Assembly: GCA_045546175.1 (NCBI GenBank)
Contig: JAZQCI010000062.1
Coordinates: forward strand, 1 to 47,866
DNA length: 47,866 bases
Direction: 5' to 3'
Source: CAG-791 sp045546175
Lineage (GTDB): Bacteria > Bacillota > Clostridia > Lachnospirales > Lachnospiraceae
Below are positions 31,276 to 39,289 of the stretch, in pieces (position 1 is the first letter of the stretch; each line of letters opens with the position of its first letter). The notes under the pieces were generated by a model. The model saw only the letters and a list, made by a program, of their open reading frames with translations, did no database searches and was not told the DNA's origin. Both the position numbers and the translations under genes were made by a program.

Positions 31276-32637
31276 TTACTGGTTGTAGTAAGAGGAAATG
31301 ACCTGTGCCATAGTGCTTACGAACTGTGCCTGGTCCATGGTTCCCTTAGCGTACTCAGCGAATACCTGGCAGGTCTTGTTCTGAAGGCCGTCCTTCTTGA
31401 GCATGGTGTGCCAGCCGGAGGTCTTGCCCGCGGACATGTAGCTCATGATGCTCTCTGCGAAAGGATCAGCTGCCGTGTACTTGCAGTCGTTGAAGGGGCT
31501 GATCAGGTTCGCCTTGTTGACCAGGATATCCTGAGCGCTGTCATCGGATACCCACTGAAGGAATGCCTTTGCCTCGTCTACTTTGCCTTCGCTGTAAACT
31601 GTCCAGAAGCTCGGCGGACCTGCGATGATGGTGTCAATGCCATCTTCGAACGCATAGGGAGCAAAGCCCATCTTCCATCCTGTGTAGTCAGCGCTGCCGA
31701 TGACGGCGCCGTTGATCCAGTTACCCTGAGTAACGAATGCGTACTTGCCTGCCGCAAAGCCTGCTACCTGGTTGTCATATGTGCCGTCGACCAGAAGTGC
31801 GGGATCGGAGTACTTGTTCATCATGCCGATGAAAGCGGCGAAGTTGTTCATTCTCGCTTCGTCGATCTTGCCGCCGTCATTGAGAAGGTCAATGTAGGTG
31901 GTGTCATCCTGTGCAAGACCTGCGTCGAGGTACTGCGCGAATACGTGTGTACCGGAAGACCAGCCGAGGTTTGCGGGCTCTGCGCACCAGCCGAAGACTG
32001 CTGTGATTCCGAGCTCGTCCTTCATGCCGTCGATCTTCTCGACTGCTGCCGTCCATGCTGCGGGGCTTGTCAGTGTAGCGGGATCAACGCCGGCCTTCTC
32101 AAGGATCTCTGCGTTGTATGCAAGAGCGGTAGCTTCTACCGTGTAAGGGAAGCCGATGGTGCCCATCTTCGAGTCAACCAGTTCATAATCGGTGTCGTTT
32201 GTCCACGCCTCACCGGTAAGATCAGCCAGCAGGCCGTCCCAGTTTGCCGCCTGGTTCGCTTCGATGACGAAAATGTCGGGCATATTGTCTGCCTGATACA
32301 TCTTCTTGAGCTCGTCGGATGCGTTTGTGTCGCCGCCGATGGTCTCGATGTTGACAACCTTGCCTGTCTCTTCCTTGTACTTGGCTGCCAACTCTGTGAG
32401 CTGGTCATGGATCTCGGGCTTGCCGTTCAGAAGGCGGATGCCTTCGCCGCTTGCTGCCGCGGTATCGGTTGCCTCGGTCGCCTCGGTCGCCTCGGTCGCC
32501 TCGGTTGCCTCGGTTGCCTCGGTTGCCTCTCCCTGTGCCGGTGCGTCAGAAGAACTTGCGGAAGAAGACCCGCCGCATGCCATCAGGCTTGCCGCCATTG
32601 CAGCTGCGAGTGCTGCTGCTAAGAGTTTCTTTTTCAT
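31276..32637 (-). CDS. maltodextrin-type extracellular solute-binding lipoprotein
   Basis: The 453-residue protein has a lipoprotein signal (AASLMACGG, lipidated Cys21), a Ser-rich stretch and seven Glu-Ala-Thr repeats as spacer. The type-1 solute-binding fold follows: KPEIHDQLTELAAKYKEETG, MPDIFVIEAN, GFPYTVEATALAYN and AAGKYAFVTQGNW, with aromatic residues in the cleft typical of maltose or maltodextrin binding. It sits outside the membrane and delivers sugar to the two permeases encoded downstream. AGGAGG is 6 bases before the ATG. Its promoter and a likely LacI operator are described at 32718-32771. Confidence 0.93.
   Translation of the reverse strand: MKKKLLAAALAAAMAASLMACGGSSSASSSDAPAQGEATEATEATEATEATEATEATDTAAASGEGIRLLNGKPEIHDQLTELAAKYKEETGKVVNIETIGGDTNASDELKKMYQADNMPDIFVIEANQAANWDGLLADLTGEAWTNDTDYELVDSKMGTIGFPYTVEATALAYNAEILEKAGVDPATLTSPAAWTAAVEKIDGMKDELGITAVFGWCAEPANLGWSSGTHVFAQYLDAGLAQDDTTYIDLLNDGGKIDEARMNNFAAFIGMMNKYSDPALLVDGTYDNQVAGFAAGKYAFVTQGNWINGAVIGSADYTGWKMGFAPYAFEDGIDTIIAGPPSFWTVYSEGKVDEAKAFLQWVSDDSAQDILVNKANLISPFNDCKYTAADPFAESIMSYMSAGKTSGWHTMLKKDGLQNKTCQVFAEYAKGTMDQAQFVSTMAQVISSYYNQ
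32465..32527 (-). repeat. 9-bp tandem repeat in the binding-protein gene
   Basis: Seven consecutive 9-bp units of the form TCGGTYGCC (plus strand) encode (Glu-Ala-Thr)7 just after the lipid anchor. In-frame length changes by replication slippage would alter only the linker length. Confidence 0.85.
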
Positions 32638-32717
32638 AGTTTCCTCCTTGTTAAATTAACCATTGGTCTTGCGCCAAAATATTTGGGAAGCGGCCGGCTT
32701 TAACCGCTTACTTAGAC

Positions 32718-32733
32718 ACTTTAGCGCATAAGT
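32718..32733. promoter_or_regulatory. probable LacI-family operator
   Basis: ACTTTAGCGCATAAGT is an imperfect palindrome with six of eight base pairs symmetric around a central GC-GC, the usual LacI-family form. It lies 10-26 bases downstream of the -10 box, overlapping the start of the transcript, where a repressor blocks initiation. The LacI-type gene at 32898 is the obvious candidate. Confidence 0.5.
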
Positions 32734-32743
32734 TTACACTAGA

Positions 32744-32771
32744 ATTGTATCATTTCTGTGGTATTTAACAA
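32744..32771 (-). promoter_or_regulatory. promoter of the maltodextrin transport operon
   Basis: Minus-strand TTGTTA (32766-32771), a 16-base spacer and TACAAT (32744-32749) with TG one base upstream. The 5' leader is about 100 bases and contains an AAGCGG/CCGCTT inverted repeat near 32690-32710. Nothing else is seen between 32638 and 32897. Confidence 0.6.
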
Positions 32772-32897
32772 GTCCTTTTTCGTCTTTTGCTCAATATTTT
32801 TAGTATTTTCCCCGATTTTCGTCAAAATACATAAGGTTTTTTGTGAACTACGTGCGTGGTCCGGCGTGAAACCGTCTCACGAAATCGTTTTCCGTGC

Positions 32898-33923
32898 TTA
32901 CCGTATTCTCTTCACCGACTCGCGGATCACGAGCCGGGTGTCCAGTTTGATCTCTTTGGACTCCGGCTCTCTGCCGCCGATCATATCGATCAGCGTCTGT
33001 ACCGCGACGCGCCCTTTCCGGTCCGCGTCCTGGTGGACCGTCGTGAGCCGGGGCGTGCAGACTTTAGAGAAGAGATTATCGTCAAAACCGATGATGGAAA
33101 TATCTTCCGGGACGCGCAGTCCCCTCTCCTTGAGCGCCGACATCATGATCGTGGCGTAAATGTCCGAGCAGCAAAAGAGTGCCGTGTAATCTCTCGCTCT
33201 TCTGCAGAGCTTCTCAATATTTCTGCCGAGGGCTTCCTCCGCCGGTTCTAATAAGAATAAATCCCTGTCGCTGTACTCGATCCCCGCTTCCGCCAGCGCT
33301 TTCCGGTATCCCCAGAACCTGGCCCTGTCGACGCCGACGCGGTTGTCGCTGACAAATCCGATCTTCCTGTGCCCGTTGTCTATGAGATAGTTCACCGCCT
33401 CGTAGGTGCTCTTCTCGTCGTCCAGCCCTACGTTGACGAAATCGTCGTTTTTCTCGGAGCTGTACGTGTCGATGCAGACCATGGGCTTGTGATATTTTGC
33501 CGCGACCCGGTTTCCGTCGTCGTCCATCATGCAGAAAAGGATCAGGCCGTCCACATTCCAGATGGATATGCGCTGGATGATCTCCGCGATGTCGTCGGAG
33601 ATATAGAGCATCATGTAGTACCCGGCCTCGCGGACGGCGCTCTCGATCCCTCCGATCATTTCCGAGACGAAAGGGTCGCTCAGAATATTGCTGCTGTGCC
33701 ACAGGCGGAAGTCCAGCGACTTGAGGACCACGCCGATGATCTTGGACTGCCCCTGCGCCAGGTTGCGCGCGTTGATATTAGGCACATATTCCACTTCCTC
33801 GAGAAATTTCTGTACCCGCTCGATTGTCTCCGCAGATACTTCTCTTGTCTTTCCGTGGATGACGTTTGACACGGTGGTGGTACTCATTCCCAGTCTCGCC
33901 GCGATCTCTTTAATCGTTATCAT
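32898..33923 (-). CDS. LacI-family transcriptional regulator
   Basis: The ATG at 33923, behind GAGGGG, begins the canonical N-terminus MITIKEIAARLGMSTTTVSN; an upstream in-frame start at 34001 would lie inside the GH3 gene and is rejected. The 341-residue protein has the helix-turn-helix (VIHGKTREVSAETIERV), hinge helix (NARNLAQGQSKIIGVV) and a periplasmic-binding-protein-like effector domain (DGLILFCMMDD, GHRKIGFVSDN, SIIGFDD, TTVHQD). It probably represses the adjacent maltodextrin operon and responds to an imported oligosaccharide. It lies 11 bases after the GH3 gene and is probably transcribed with it. Confidence 0.92.
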   Translation of the reverse strand: MITIKEIAARLGMSTTTVSNVIHGKTREVSAETIERVQKFLEEVEYVPNINARNLAQGQSKIIGVVLKSLDFRLWHSSNILSDPFVSEMIGGIESAVREAGYYMMLYISDDIAEIIQRISIWNVDGLILFCMMDDDGNRVAAKYHKPMVCIDTYSSEKNDDFVNVGLDDEKSTYEAVNYLIDNGHRKIGFVSDNRVGVDRARFWGYRKALAEAGIEYSDRDLFLLEPAEEALGRNIEKLCRRARDYTALFCCSDIYATIMMSALKERGLRVPEDISIIGFDDNLFSKVCTPRLTTVHQDADRKGRVAVQTLIDMIGGREPESKEIKLDTRLVIRESVKRIR

Positions 33924-33934
33924 CTCGACCCCTC

Positions 33935-36865
33935 TCAATTGCGGTTTATTTTTCTCTTCTCCAGGGCGATCTTTGCCTTCACCTGATCCGCCTTTCTCCA
34001 CTGCACGAAAGCAAACCAGAGAGCAAGGAGGCTTATGACGACCAAAAAAGCTGCCAGACCCATCCGAATCAGCTTCCAGACAGGCGACTTGTATTCCAGC
34101 GTCGTCTTTTTTCCGATGCCGTTCATCGCGTTGCTTCGCGAGACGGACTGCAGGATACGCCCCGCCGCCGTCCTGAAGCGCGTGCGCACGCCGTAAGTCA
34201 GCTGTCCGCCGCGCAGCTTATAGCAGTTATTGGAGGTGTTCTGCCACAGGTCCGTCCCGGCCTCCAGCCCCTCCAGAATATCCGCGTAGGAATCCGTCTT
34301 TTCCGTGATCGTATCCGTCATCACGATCCCGTCAAATCCCCACTCGGACCGCAGTACGCCTGTCAGAAGACCGCTGTGCCCGCCGCACCACCTGGGCCCG
34401 ACTCTGTTCATGCCGGCCATGACGGCTTTCATCCCGGATCCGCCTTCTCTCAGGGCGATCTCAAAAGGCCGCAGATACAGTTCCCGGATAGCCTGTTCGT
34501 TTGCCATGACCACGACGCCCGTATAGTTCGTCACCTGGTCTGCCAGGACCAGTCTTCCCAGAACGGGAATGACGCCCTTTCCGCTAAGGCCCCGGCACAG
34601 AGCCGCCGCCATTTTACCTGTCAGGCAGCTGTCTTCCGAGAAACTCTCGGCGTTCGCGCCGCCCATTGCTGTCCGGTGCAGATTCAGCGAAGGGATCTTC
34701 CAGAAGGAAATGCCCGCGTGCAGCGCCTCTTCGCCGACCAGCTGTCCCATCTGCGTGAGAAGATCCGTGTTCCAGGTCGCCGCGAGCACCGTCGCCGAAG
34801 GATAGATGAACCCTTTCATCCTGTCATATCCGGTCCTGATGCCTGCCCCGTCCCCGCTGGTCAGCGCCTGCGGCGAGATGCAGGAGATCACTTCGTTGAC
34901 CGCCCCGCCGCCTTTTCGCACGAGAGAATAGGTCTCTCTCCAGGTCAGCTGGTCCAGGAGCGCGTTCCACCTGTAATCGTCAAACTCGGTTTCCCGCAGC
35001 TGCGCAAGGCCGGCGTTTTCCTCCCCATGCGATGTGTTATAGACCGGCGAAGACGCGCCCCCGTCATCCTTGCTGCTCACCGTTAGCAGTTCCCGGAAAG
35101 AGGAAGGCGCCGAATAGCCCCCCCCGTTCCAGGTCGCGGGCCAGGTGCTCCCCCAAAGGCTCCTTGTGAGCCCCCGATAGTCCGAATCATAGGCCGCCGG
35201 GTCCGCTTCCTTGAACCGGCGGCTGATTCCTCCGCCGGTCTGTGCGGACTCCGCATAGGTCTTATAGTCCCTGACCAGCTCCGCTTTCTCCACAAGGCCG
35301 CCGTCCCCGCTTCCCGTAAACGCAGGTGACCCGCCCTTGCTCTTGTACATGAGGATATTGTTGACCGCCGCGTGCGCGTTCTGCGCCGCCGTGACCAGAT
35401 AAGTTCCTCCGTCGATGATATAGGTGCCTTTGCCGCCCGCGTCGAAGGACTTGAAAGACTCCTCGGGGATCACTATTTTGACCTTGGCAGACTCTCCAGG
35501 CTCGATCTCGCCGGTCTTGGCAAAACCGACCAGCTCCACGGCAGGGACCTCCAGGCCGTTCTTGGAGGCGTACTGCGAATAAGGTTTCTGGATATAGAAC
35601 TGCACGACCTCCCTGCCGGCGCGCTCGCCGGTGTTGTGAACCTCGGCCGTGACTTCATAGCCTTTCTTTCCCAGTTCCATCTTCATATTCTGCAGCGCGA
35701 ACTCCGTATAGGAGAGGCCGTATCCGAAAGGAAAAGCCACTTCTTCGCCGTAACTGAAGGGCGCTCCCGAGGATGTGCCCAGCACCGCGTCCTCGTAACG
35801 CGTCTCGTAATAGCGGTAACCGACATAGATTCCCTCTGTGTAGACCAGGTACCTGTCACCGAACTCTTCCGTGCTGTTTTTGATCGTATAATCGCCCAGA
35901 TTTGCCGCCGCCGGCGCGTGCAGGCTGTTGTAGACGAAGGTATCCGGGAGCCGTCCGGAAGGGTTCACGGAGCCGCTCAGTACTTCCGCGACCGCCTGCA
36001 TGCCGCCGTGTCCCATTGCCCCGGTCCACAGGCAGGCGTCGACCCCGAACTCATCCAGAAATCCCATTTCCATGGGATTCTCGGTACTCAGCACTACAAT
36101 GACCTTGTCGAAGCGCTCTGATACATACGACAGAAGTTCCCGCTCCTCCTGCGTCAGCTGCAGCGCCGCCGCTCCGGTGACCTGCGCCTCTTCGCCCTCT
36201 TCGGCCTGCGAATAGGCCGGCTCATACAGGTCCTGTCCGCCGCTGCTGCGCCCTATCACGACCAGTGCCGCCTCGGCGTATTCCTCCATGCTCTTCTCCA
36301 CGCTGGAGGAAAAATTATTTCTCCCTCCCCTGTCGATGAAATTCCAGAGTTTGTCATTGACCCGGATCTTCTCCTGCTCCAAAGCTTCCTTTAAAGAAAG
36401 GGAGCCTTCCGCCGCGTCCGCGCGGCTGTAGATCGGATCCACGGCGCTTTTGCCGAAAATGCTGACTGACGCCCCCTTATTTATAGGAAGCGCGCCGCCC
36501 TCGTTCCGCAAAAGGACGATCCCCTCGCGCTGGATCCGAAGGCCCAGCTCGGCGCTTTCCTGCGCCAGCTCCTCCGGGTCGCTGTATTCCGTTTCAAAAT
36601 ACTGCGGTCCCTCCTCTCCGGCCTGCGCATAATTCTTCTGTCCGAGAGCAAGGCGGATCTCCTGCTCGCGGTCGGAAGACACCTTGCTCCCCAGGATCGT
36701 GACCGCAAGAAGCAGTACTGCGAGCAGAAGCGCTTTCACGCTGTTCGCCCGCATTTTCTTCTGCCTGCTCTTCATCCGGCGTAGTTTCTTTTCAGCCGCA
36801 GGGGCGCTCTCTCCCCCGCTCTTTCCCGCGCTGCCTATAGGTTTGTCCGTTCCCGTTTTATTCAT
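33935..36865 (-). CDS. membrane-anchored, domain-swapped GH3 glycosidase-like protein, possibly inactive
   Basis: The 976-residue protein has a membrane helix at residues 44-62 and another near the C-terminus (LIRMGLAAFLVVISLLALWF). The GH3 domains are in swapped order: the alpha/beta sandwich (GIVLLRNEGGALPI near 115-128) and a fibronectin-III-like domain come first, the TIM barrel last (LAATWNTDLL, ESFSEDSCLTG, GFDGIVMTDT with the presumed nucleophile Asp). The substrate-binding Lys-His of the usual KHFA motif is replaced (VLGRLVLADQ), and the usual SGEG acid/base segment reads SSGGQDLYE. It may therefore bind glycans without cleaving them, or use changed chemistry. It sits upstream of a LacI gene. 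The ribosome binding site (GGAG, about 15 bases from the ATG) is weakly placed. Confidence 0.8.
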   Translation of the reverse strand: MNKTGTDKPIGSAGKSGGESAPAAEKKLRRMKSRQKKMRANSVKALLLAVLLLAVTILGSKVSSDREQEIRLALGQKNYAQAGEEGPQYFETEYSDPEELAQESAELGLRIQREGIVLLRNEGGALPINKGASVSIFGKSAVDPIYSRADAAEGSLSLKEALEQEKIRVNDKLWNFIDRGGRNNFSSSVEKSMEEYAEAALVVIGRSSGGQDLYEPAYSQAEEGEEAQVTGAAALQLTQEERELLSYVSERFDKVIVVLSTENPMEMGFLDEFGVDACLWTGAMGHGGMQAVAEVLSGSVNPSGRLPDTFVYNSLHAPAAANLGDYTIKNSTEEFGDRYLVYTEGIYVGYRYYETRYEDAVLGTSSGAPFSYGEEVAFPFGYGLSYTEFALQNMKMELGKKGYEVTAEVHNTGERAGREVVQFYIQKPYSQYASKNGLEVPAVELVGFAKTGEIEPGESAKVKIVIPEESFKSFDAGGKGTYIIDGGTYLVTAAQNAHAAVNNILMYKSKGGSPAFTGSGDGGLVEKAELVRDYKTYAESAQTGGGISRRFKEADPAAYDSDYRGLTRSLWGSTWPATWNGGGYSAPSSFRELLTVSSKDDGGASSPVYNTSHGEENAGLAQLRETEFDDYRWNALLDQLTWRETYSLVRKGGGAVNEVISCISPQALTSGDGAGIRTGYDRMKGFIYPSATVLAATWNTDLLTQMGQLVGEEALHAGISFWKIPSLNLHRTAMGGANAESFSEDSCLTGKMAAALCRGLSGKGVIPVLGRLVLADQVTNYTGVVVMANEQAIRELYLRPFEIALREGGSGMKAVMAGMNRVGPRWCGGHSGLLTGVLRSEWGFDGIVMTDTITEKTDSYADILEGLEAGTDLWQNTSNNCYKLRGGQLTYGVRTRFRTAAGRILQSVSRSNAMNGIGKKTTLEYKSPVWKLIRMGLAAFLVVISLLALWFAFVQWRKADQVKAKIALEKRKINRN

Positions 36866-36985
36866 AGAGTGTACGATCCGCTCCTTTGTTCTTTATTGTT
36901 TAAATCTGTAATCTATTGTAATACGAAAATATTCATTTTTCTCCATAAATATCTTAGTTACAATGAGGCGTCGACCTGTGCGCCA

Positions 36986-36994
36986 TGTTATAAT
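36986..36994 (+). promoter_or_regulatory. extended -10 promoter of the two-component operon
   Basis: TGTTATAAT is a perfect TATAAT with the TGn extension; no good -35 is present. It implies a leader of about 175 bases before the response-regulator start. Confidence 0.6.
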
Positions 36995-37038
36995 ATTAAA
37001 GTGACTGCTCGCTTTACACCGTTTTTACAAAGCCGGGA

Positions 37039-37052
37039 TGGAAGCGCTTACA
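37039..37052. promoter_or_regulatory. cre-like (CcpA) site
   Basis: TGGAAGCGCTTACA matches the CcpA consensus TGWAARCGYTWNCA at all but one defined position. It lies about 38 bases past the predicted transcript start, where CcpA can block elongation. Support is sequence match only. Confidence 0.35.
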
Positions 37053-37087
37053 TGAATCTGCGAAAATAGTTTCGTCGATTGTCGTGT

Positions 37088-37156
37088 GTACGGGAAAAAC
37101 TGCGGCATTGCCGTCAGACAACAGAGATCGCCCGTACCGCATGACTTGAACGGTAC
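37088..37156 (+). promoter_or_regulatory. leader with mutually exclusive stems ahead of the response regulator
   Basis: GTACGGG (37088-37094) can pair with CCCGTAC (37131-37137), enclosing a CGGCATTGCCG hairpin. The overlapping GTACCG (37134-37139) can instead pair with CGGTAC (37151-37156). Both cannot form together, and the second ends 12 bases before the GGAGG ribosome binding site. This is switch-like architecture, but no known riboswitch class was recognised. Confidence 0.4.
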
Positions 37157-37178
37157 GCGCTTTTGTATGGAGGAAAGA

Positions 37179-37847
37179 ATGGTTTATTGTGTGGAAGATG
37201 ACCACAGCATACGGGATCTCATGATCTATACGCTGACGATCGCCGGCTTTGAAGCCCAGGGATTTGCCGACGGCGTGCAGTTCTGGGAAGCTATGCAAAG
37301 CTCCGCAAGGCCGGAACTGGTCCTGCTCGACATCATGCTTCCCGGTGAAGACGGCATCTCCATTCTCCGGAAACTGAGGTCTGCCTCTGCGACGGCGGAT
37401 ATCCCTGTCATCATGGCCACCGCCAAAGGGAGCGAATACGACAGGGTCATAGGCCTCGATCTCGGCGCCGATGACTATCTCTGCAAGCCCTTCGGCATGA
37501 TGGAAATGGTCTCAAGGATCCGGGCAGTCCTTCGGCGCACTTCTGCAAGTAAGCACAGAGAGATCCTTTCCTACGGTGCGATCACCATGGACCAGGCGAG
37601 ACATGTCGTCATGGTGGACGGCAGGGAGATCTATCTCACTCTCAAGGAATACGACCTGCTCAGGCTCTTTCTGGAACACATCGGAATGGTCTTTACCCGC
37701 GACCAGCTCCTGAGCTCCGTCTGGAACCAGGACTATTCCGGCGAGACCAGGACCGTTGACGTCCACATCGGCACGCTCCGCACCAAGCTGGGCGAGAGCG
37801 GCGAGGCGATCCATACCATACGCGGTGTGGGCTATCGACTGGGATAA
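37179..37847 (+). CDS. OmpR/PhoB-family response regulator
   Basis: The ATG at 37179 follows GGAGGAAAGA and begins MVYCVEDDHSIRDLM, the start of a receiver domain. Asp51 in LVLLDIMLPGEDG is the phosphorylation site, ATAKGSEYDRV and DDYLCKPF supply the conserved Thr/Ser and Lys. The C-terminal winged helix has LTLKEYDLLRLFLEH, RTVDVHIGTLRTKL and the closing IRGVGYRLG. 222 residues. The partner kinase starts 13 bases after the stop, and a Na/Pi cotransporter follows, which points to phosphate or ion homeostasis as the regulon. Confidence 0.95.
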   Translation: MVYCVEDDHSIRDLMIYTLTIAGFEAQGFADGVQFWEAMQSSARPELVLLDIMLPGEDGISILRKLRSASATADIPVIMATAKGSEYDRVIGLDLGADDYLCKPFGMMEMVSRIRAVLRRTSASKHREILSYGAITMDQARHVVMVDGREIYLTLKEYDLLRLFLEHIGMVFTRDQLLSSVWNQDYSGETRTVDVHIGTLRTKLGESGEAIHTIRGVGYRLG

Positions 37848-37859
37848 CACAGGATAACT

Positions 37860-39218
37860 ATGCGTACCAAAATATTTCGTTCCATTTGGCTTGTGCTTGT
37901 CTCCGCTCTGCTCATCTCCTACGCCTTGATCGTAGGGCTTTTGTACAATCACTTTACGGATGAGCAGCTGGCGCAGCTGCGCAATGAGACCAAACTCGTC
38001 TCACAGGCGGTCGTACTTAACGGCCTGGACTTTTTTGACAAGCTCGGAACCACGGACTTTCGCATCACCTGGATCACTGCGGACGGAAAAGTCCTCTATG
38101 ACAACGAAGCGGACGAGCAGGCCATGGAAAATCACCTGGAGAGGGAGGAGATCCGCGATGCGCTGCAAAACGGATACGGCGAGAGCCGGCGCTACTCCTC
38201 CACACTGTTAGAGCAGCAGCTTTATACCGCGCAGAAGCTCCCGGACGGGACGGTCCTGCGCCTTTCCGTCACGCAGACGACGATCTGGAACCTCTTCCTG
38301 CGTTTTCTTCTGCCTCTTGGCGCTATTTTGGTGATCGAAGTCATTTTGTCTTTTGTTCTGGCATCCAGCCTCTCGCGGCGCATCGTCGAGCCGCTCAATG
38401 AGCTGAACCTGGATTCGCCGCTGGAAAACGCGGACCACGAAGCCTACACCGAGATCCTGCCGCTGCTGCGGCGCCTCGACGACCAGCACAAGCAGCTGGC
38501 CAAAGATCGCGAGGAACTGGAGAAGACCTCGCTGATCCGCCAGGAATTCACCGCCAACGCGTCCCATGAGCTCAAGACGCCCCTGCATGTCATTTCAGGC
38601 TACGCGGAGCTCCTTGAGAGCGGTATGGTCCCCACCGAGGAGTCCCGAAGGCTCTTCGCGGGCAAGATACGGACCGAGTCGCAGCGAATGTCGAAGCTGG
38701 TGGAAGACATCATCGACCTGTCCCAGCTCGACGTCGGCGGCGTCGGCATGACCAGAGAGAATACCGATCTGTACCGCATTGCGGTCAATGCGGTGGAGAG
38801 CCTCGAGTCGACTGCGGCGGGCGCGGGCGTCACGCTCAGTGTGAGCGGCGAGAGCGCTATCATATACGGCGTCCCCCAGGTTCTCTACAGTATCATTTAC
38901 AATTTGTGCAGCAACGCGATCCACTACAGCGACCGGGGAGACAGCGCACTGGTGACAGTCCGCGATTTTCCCGACCACGCGCTTCTCACCGTCTCCGACA
39001 ATGGAATCGGCATTCCCGAGGAAGATCTCGACAGGATCTTCGAGCGCTTCTACCGGGTCGACAAGAGCCATTCCAAGGAAGTGGGCGGCACAGGCCTCGG
39101 CCTGTCGATCGTCAAGCACGCGGCCAAGGTCCATGACGCGGAGATCAGCGTGAAGAGCACGCTGGGAAAAGGCTCCGTATTCACCGTAAAATTTCCGAAA
39201 AAACAGCAAACAGCGTAG
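37860..39218 (+). CDS. PhoR-type sensor histidine kinase
   Basis: The 452-residue kinase has two membrane helices (about 8-28 and 147-172) around an extracellular sensor of about 120 residues (ITWITADGKVLYDNEADE is PAS/PhoR-like). After a short linker come the H-box NASHELKTPLHVISGYAELL with His236, the N-box NLCSNAIHYS, and the ATP-lid motifs DNGIGIPEEDLDRIFERFYR and GGTGLGLSIVK. It should autophosphorylate His236 and pass the phosphate to the regulator encoded just upstream. No separate cytoplasmic PAS domain is obvious between the second helix and the H-box. Confidence 0.95.
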   Translation: MRTKIFRSIWLVLVSALLISYALIVGLLYNHFTDEQLAQLRNETKLVSQAVVLNGLDFFDKLGTTDFRITWITADGKVLYDNEADEQAMENHLEREEIRDALQNGYGESRRYSSTLLEQQLYTAQKLPDGTVLRLSVTQTTIWNLFLRFLLPLGAILVIEVILSFVLASSLSRRIVEPLNELNLDSPLENADHEAYTEILPLLRRLDDQHKQLAKDREELEKTSLIRQEFTANASHELKTPLHVISGYAELLESGMVPTEESRRLFAGKIRTESQRMSKLVEDIIDLSQLDVGGVGMTRENTDLYRIAVNAVESLESTAAGAGVTLSVSGESAIIYGVPQVLYSIIYNLCSNAIHYSDRGDSALVTVRDFPDHALLTVSDNGIGIPEEDLDRIFERFYRVDKSHSKEVGGTGLGLSIVKHAAKVHDAEISVKSTLGKGSVFTVKFPKKQQTA

Positions 39219-39289
39219 ATCATGCCGCAAAGGTTTGCTTTATATAGATTACAATACTTTTATTATCAACCGACGAAAGGAGTTTCTCC

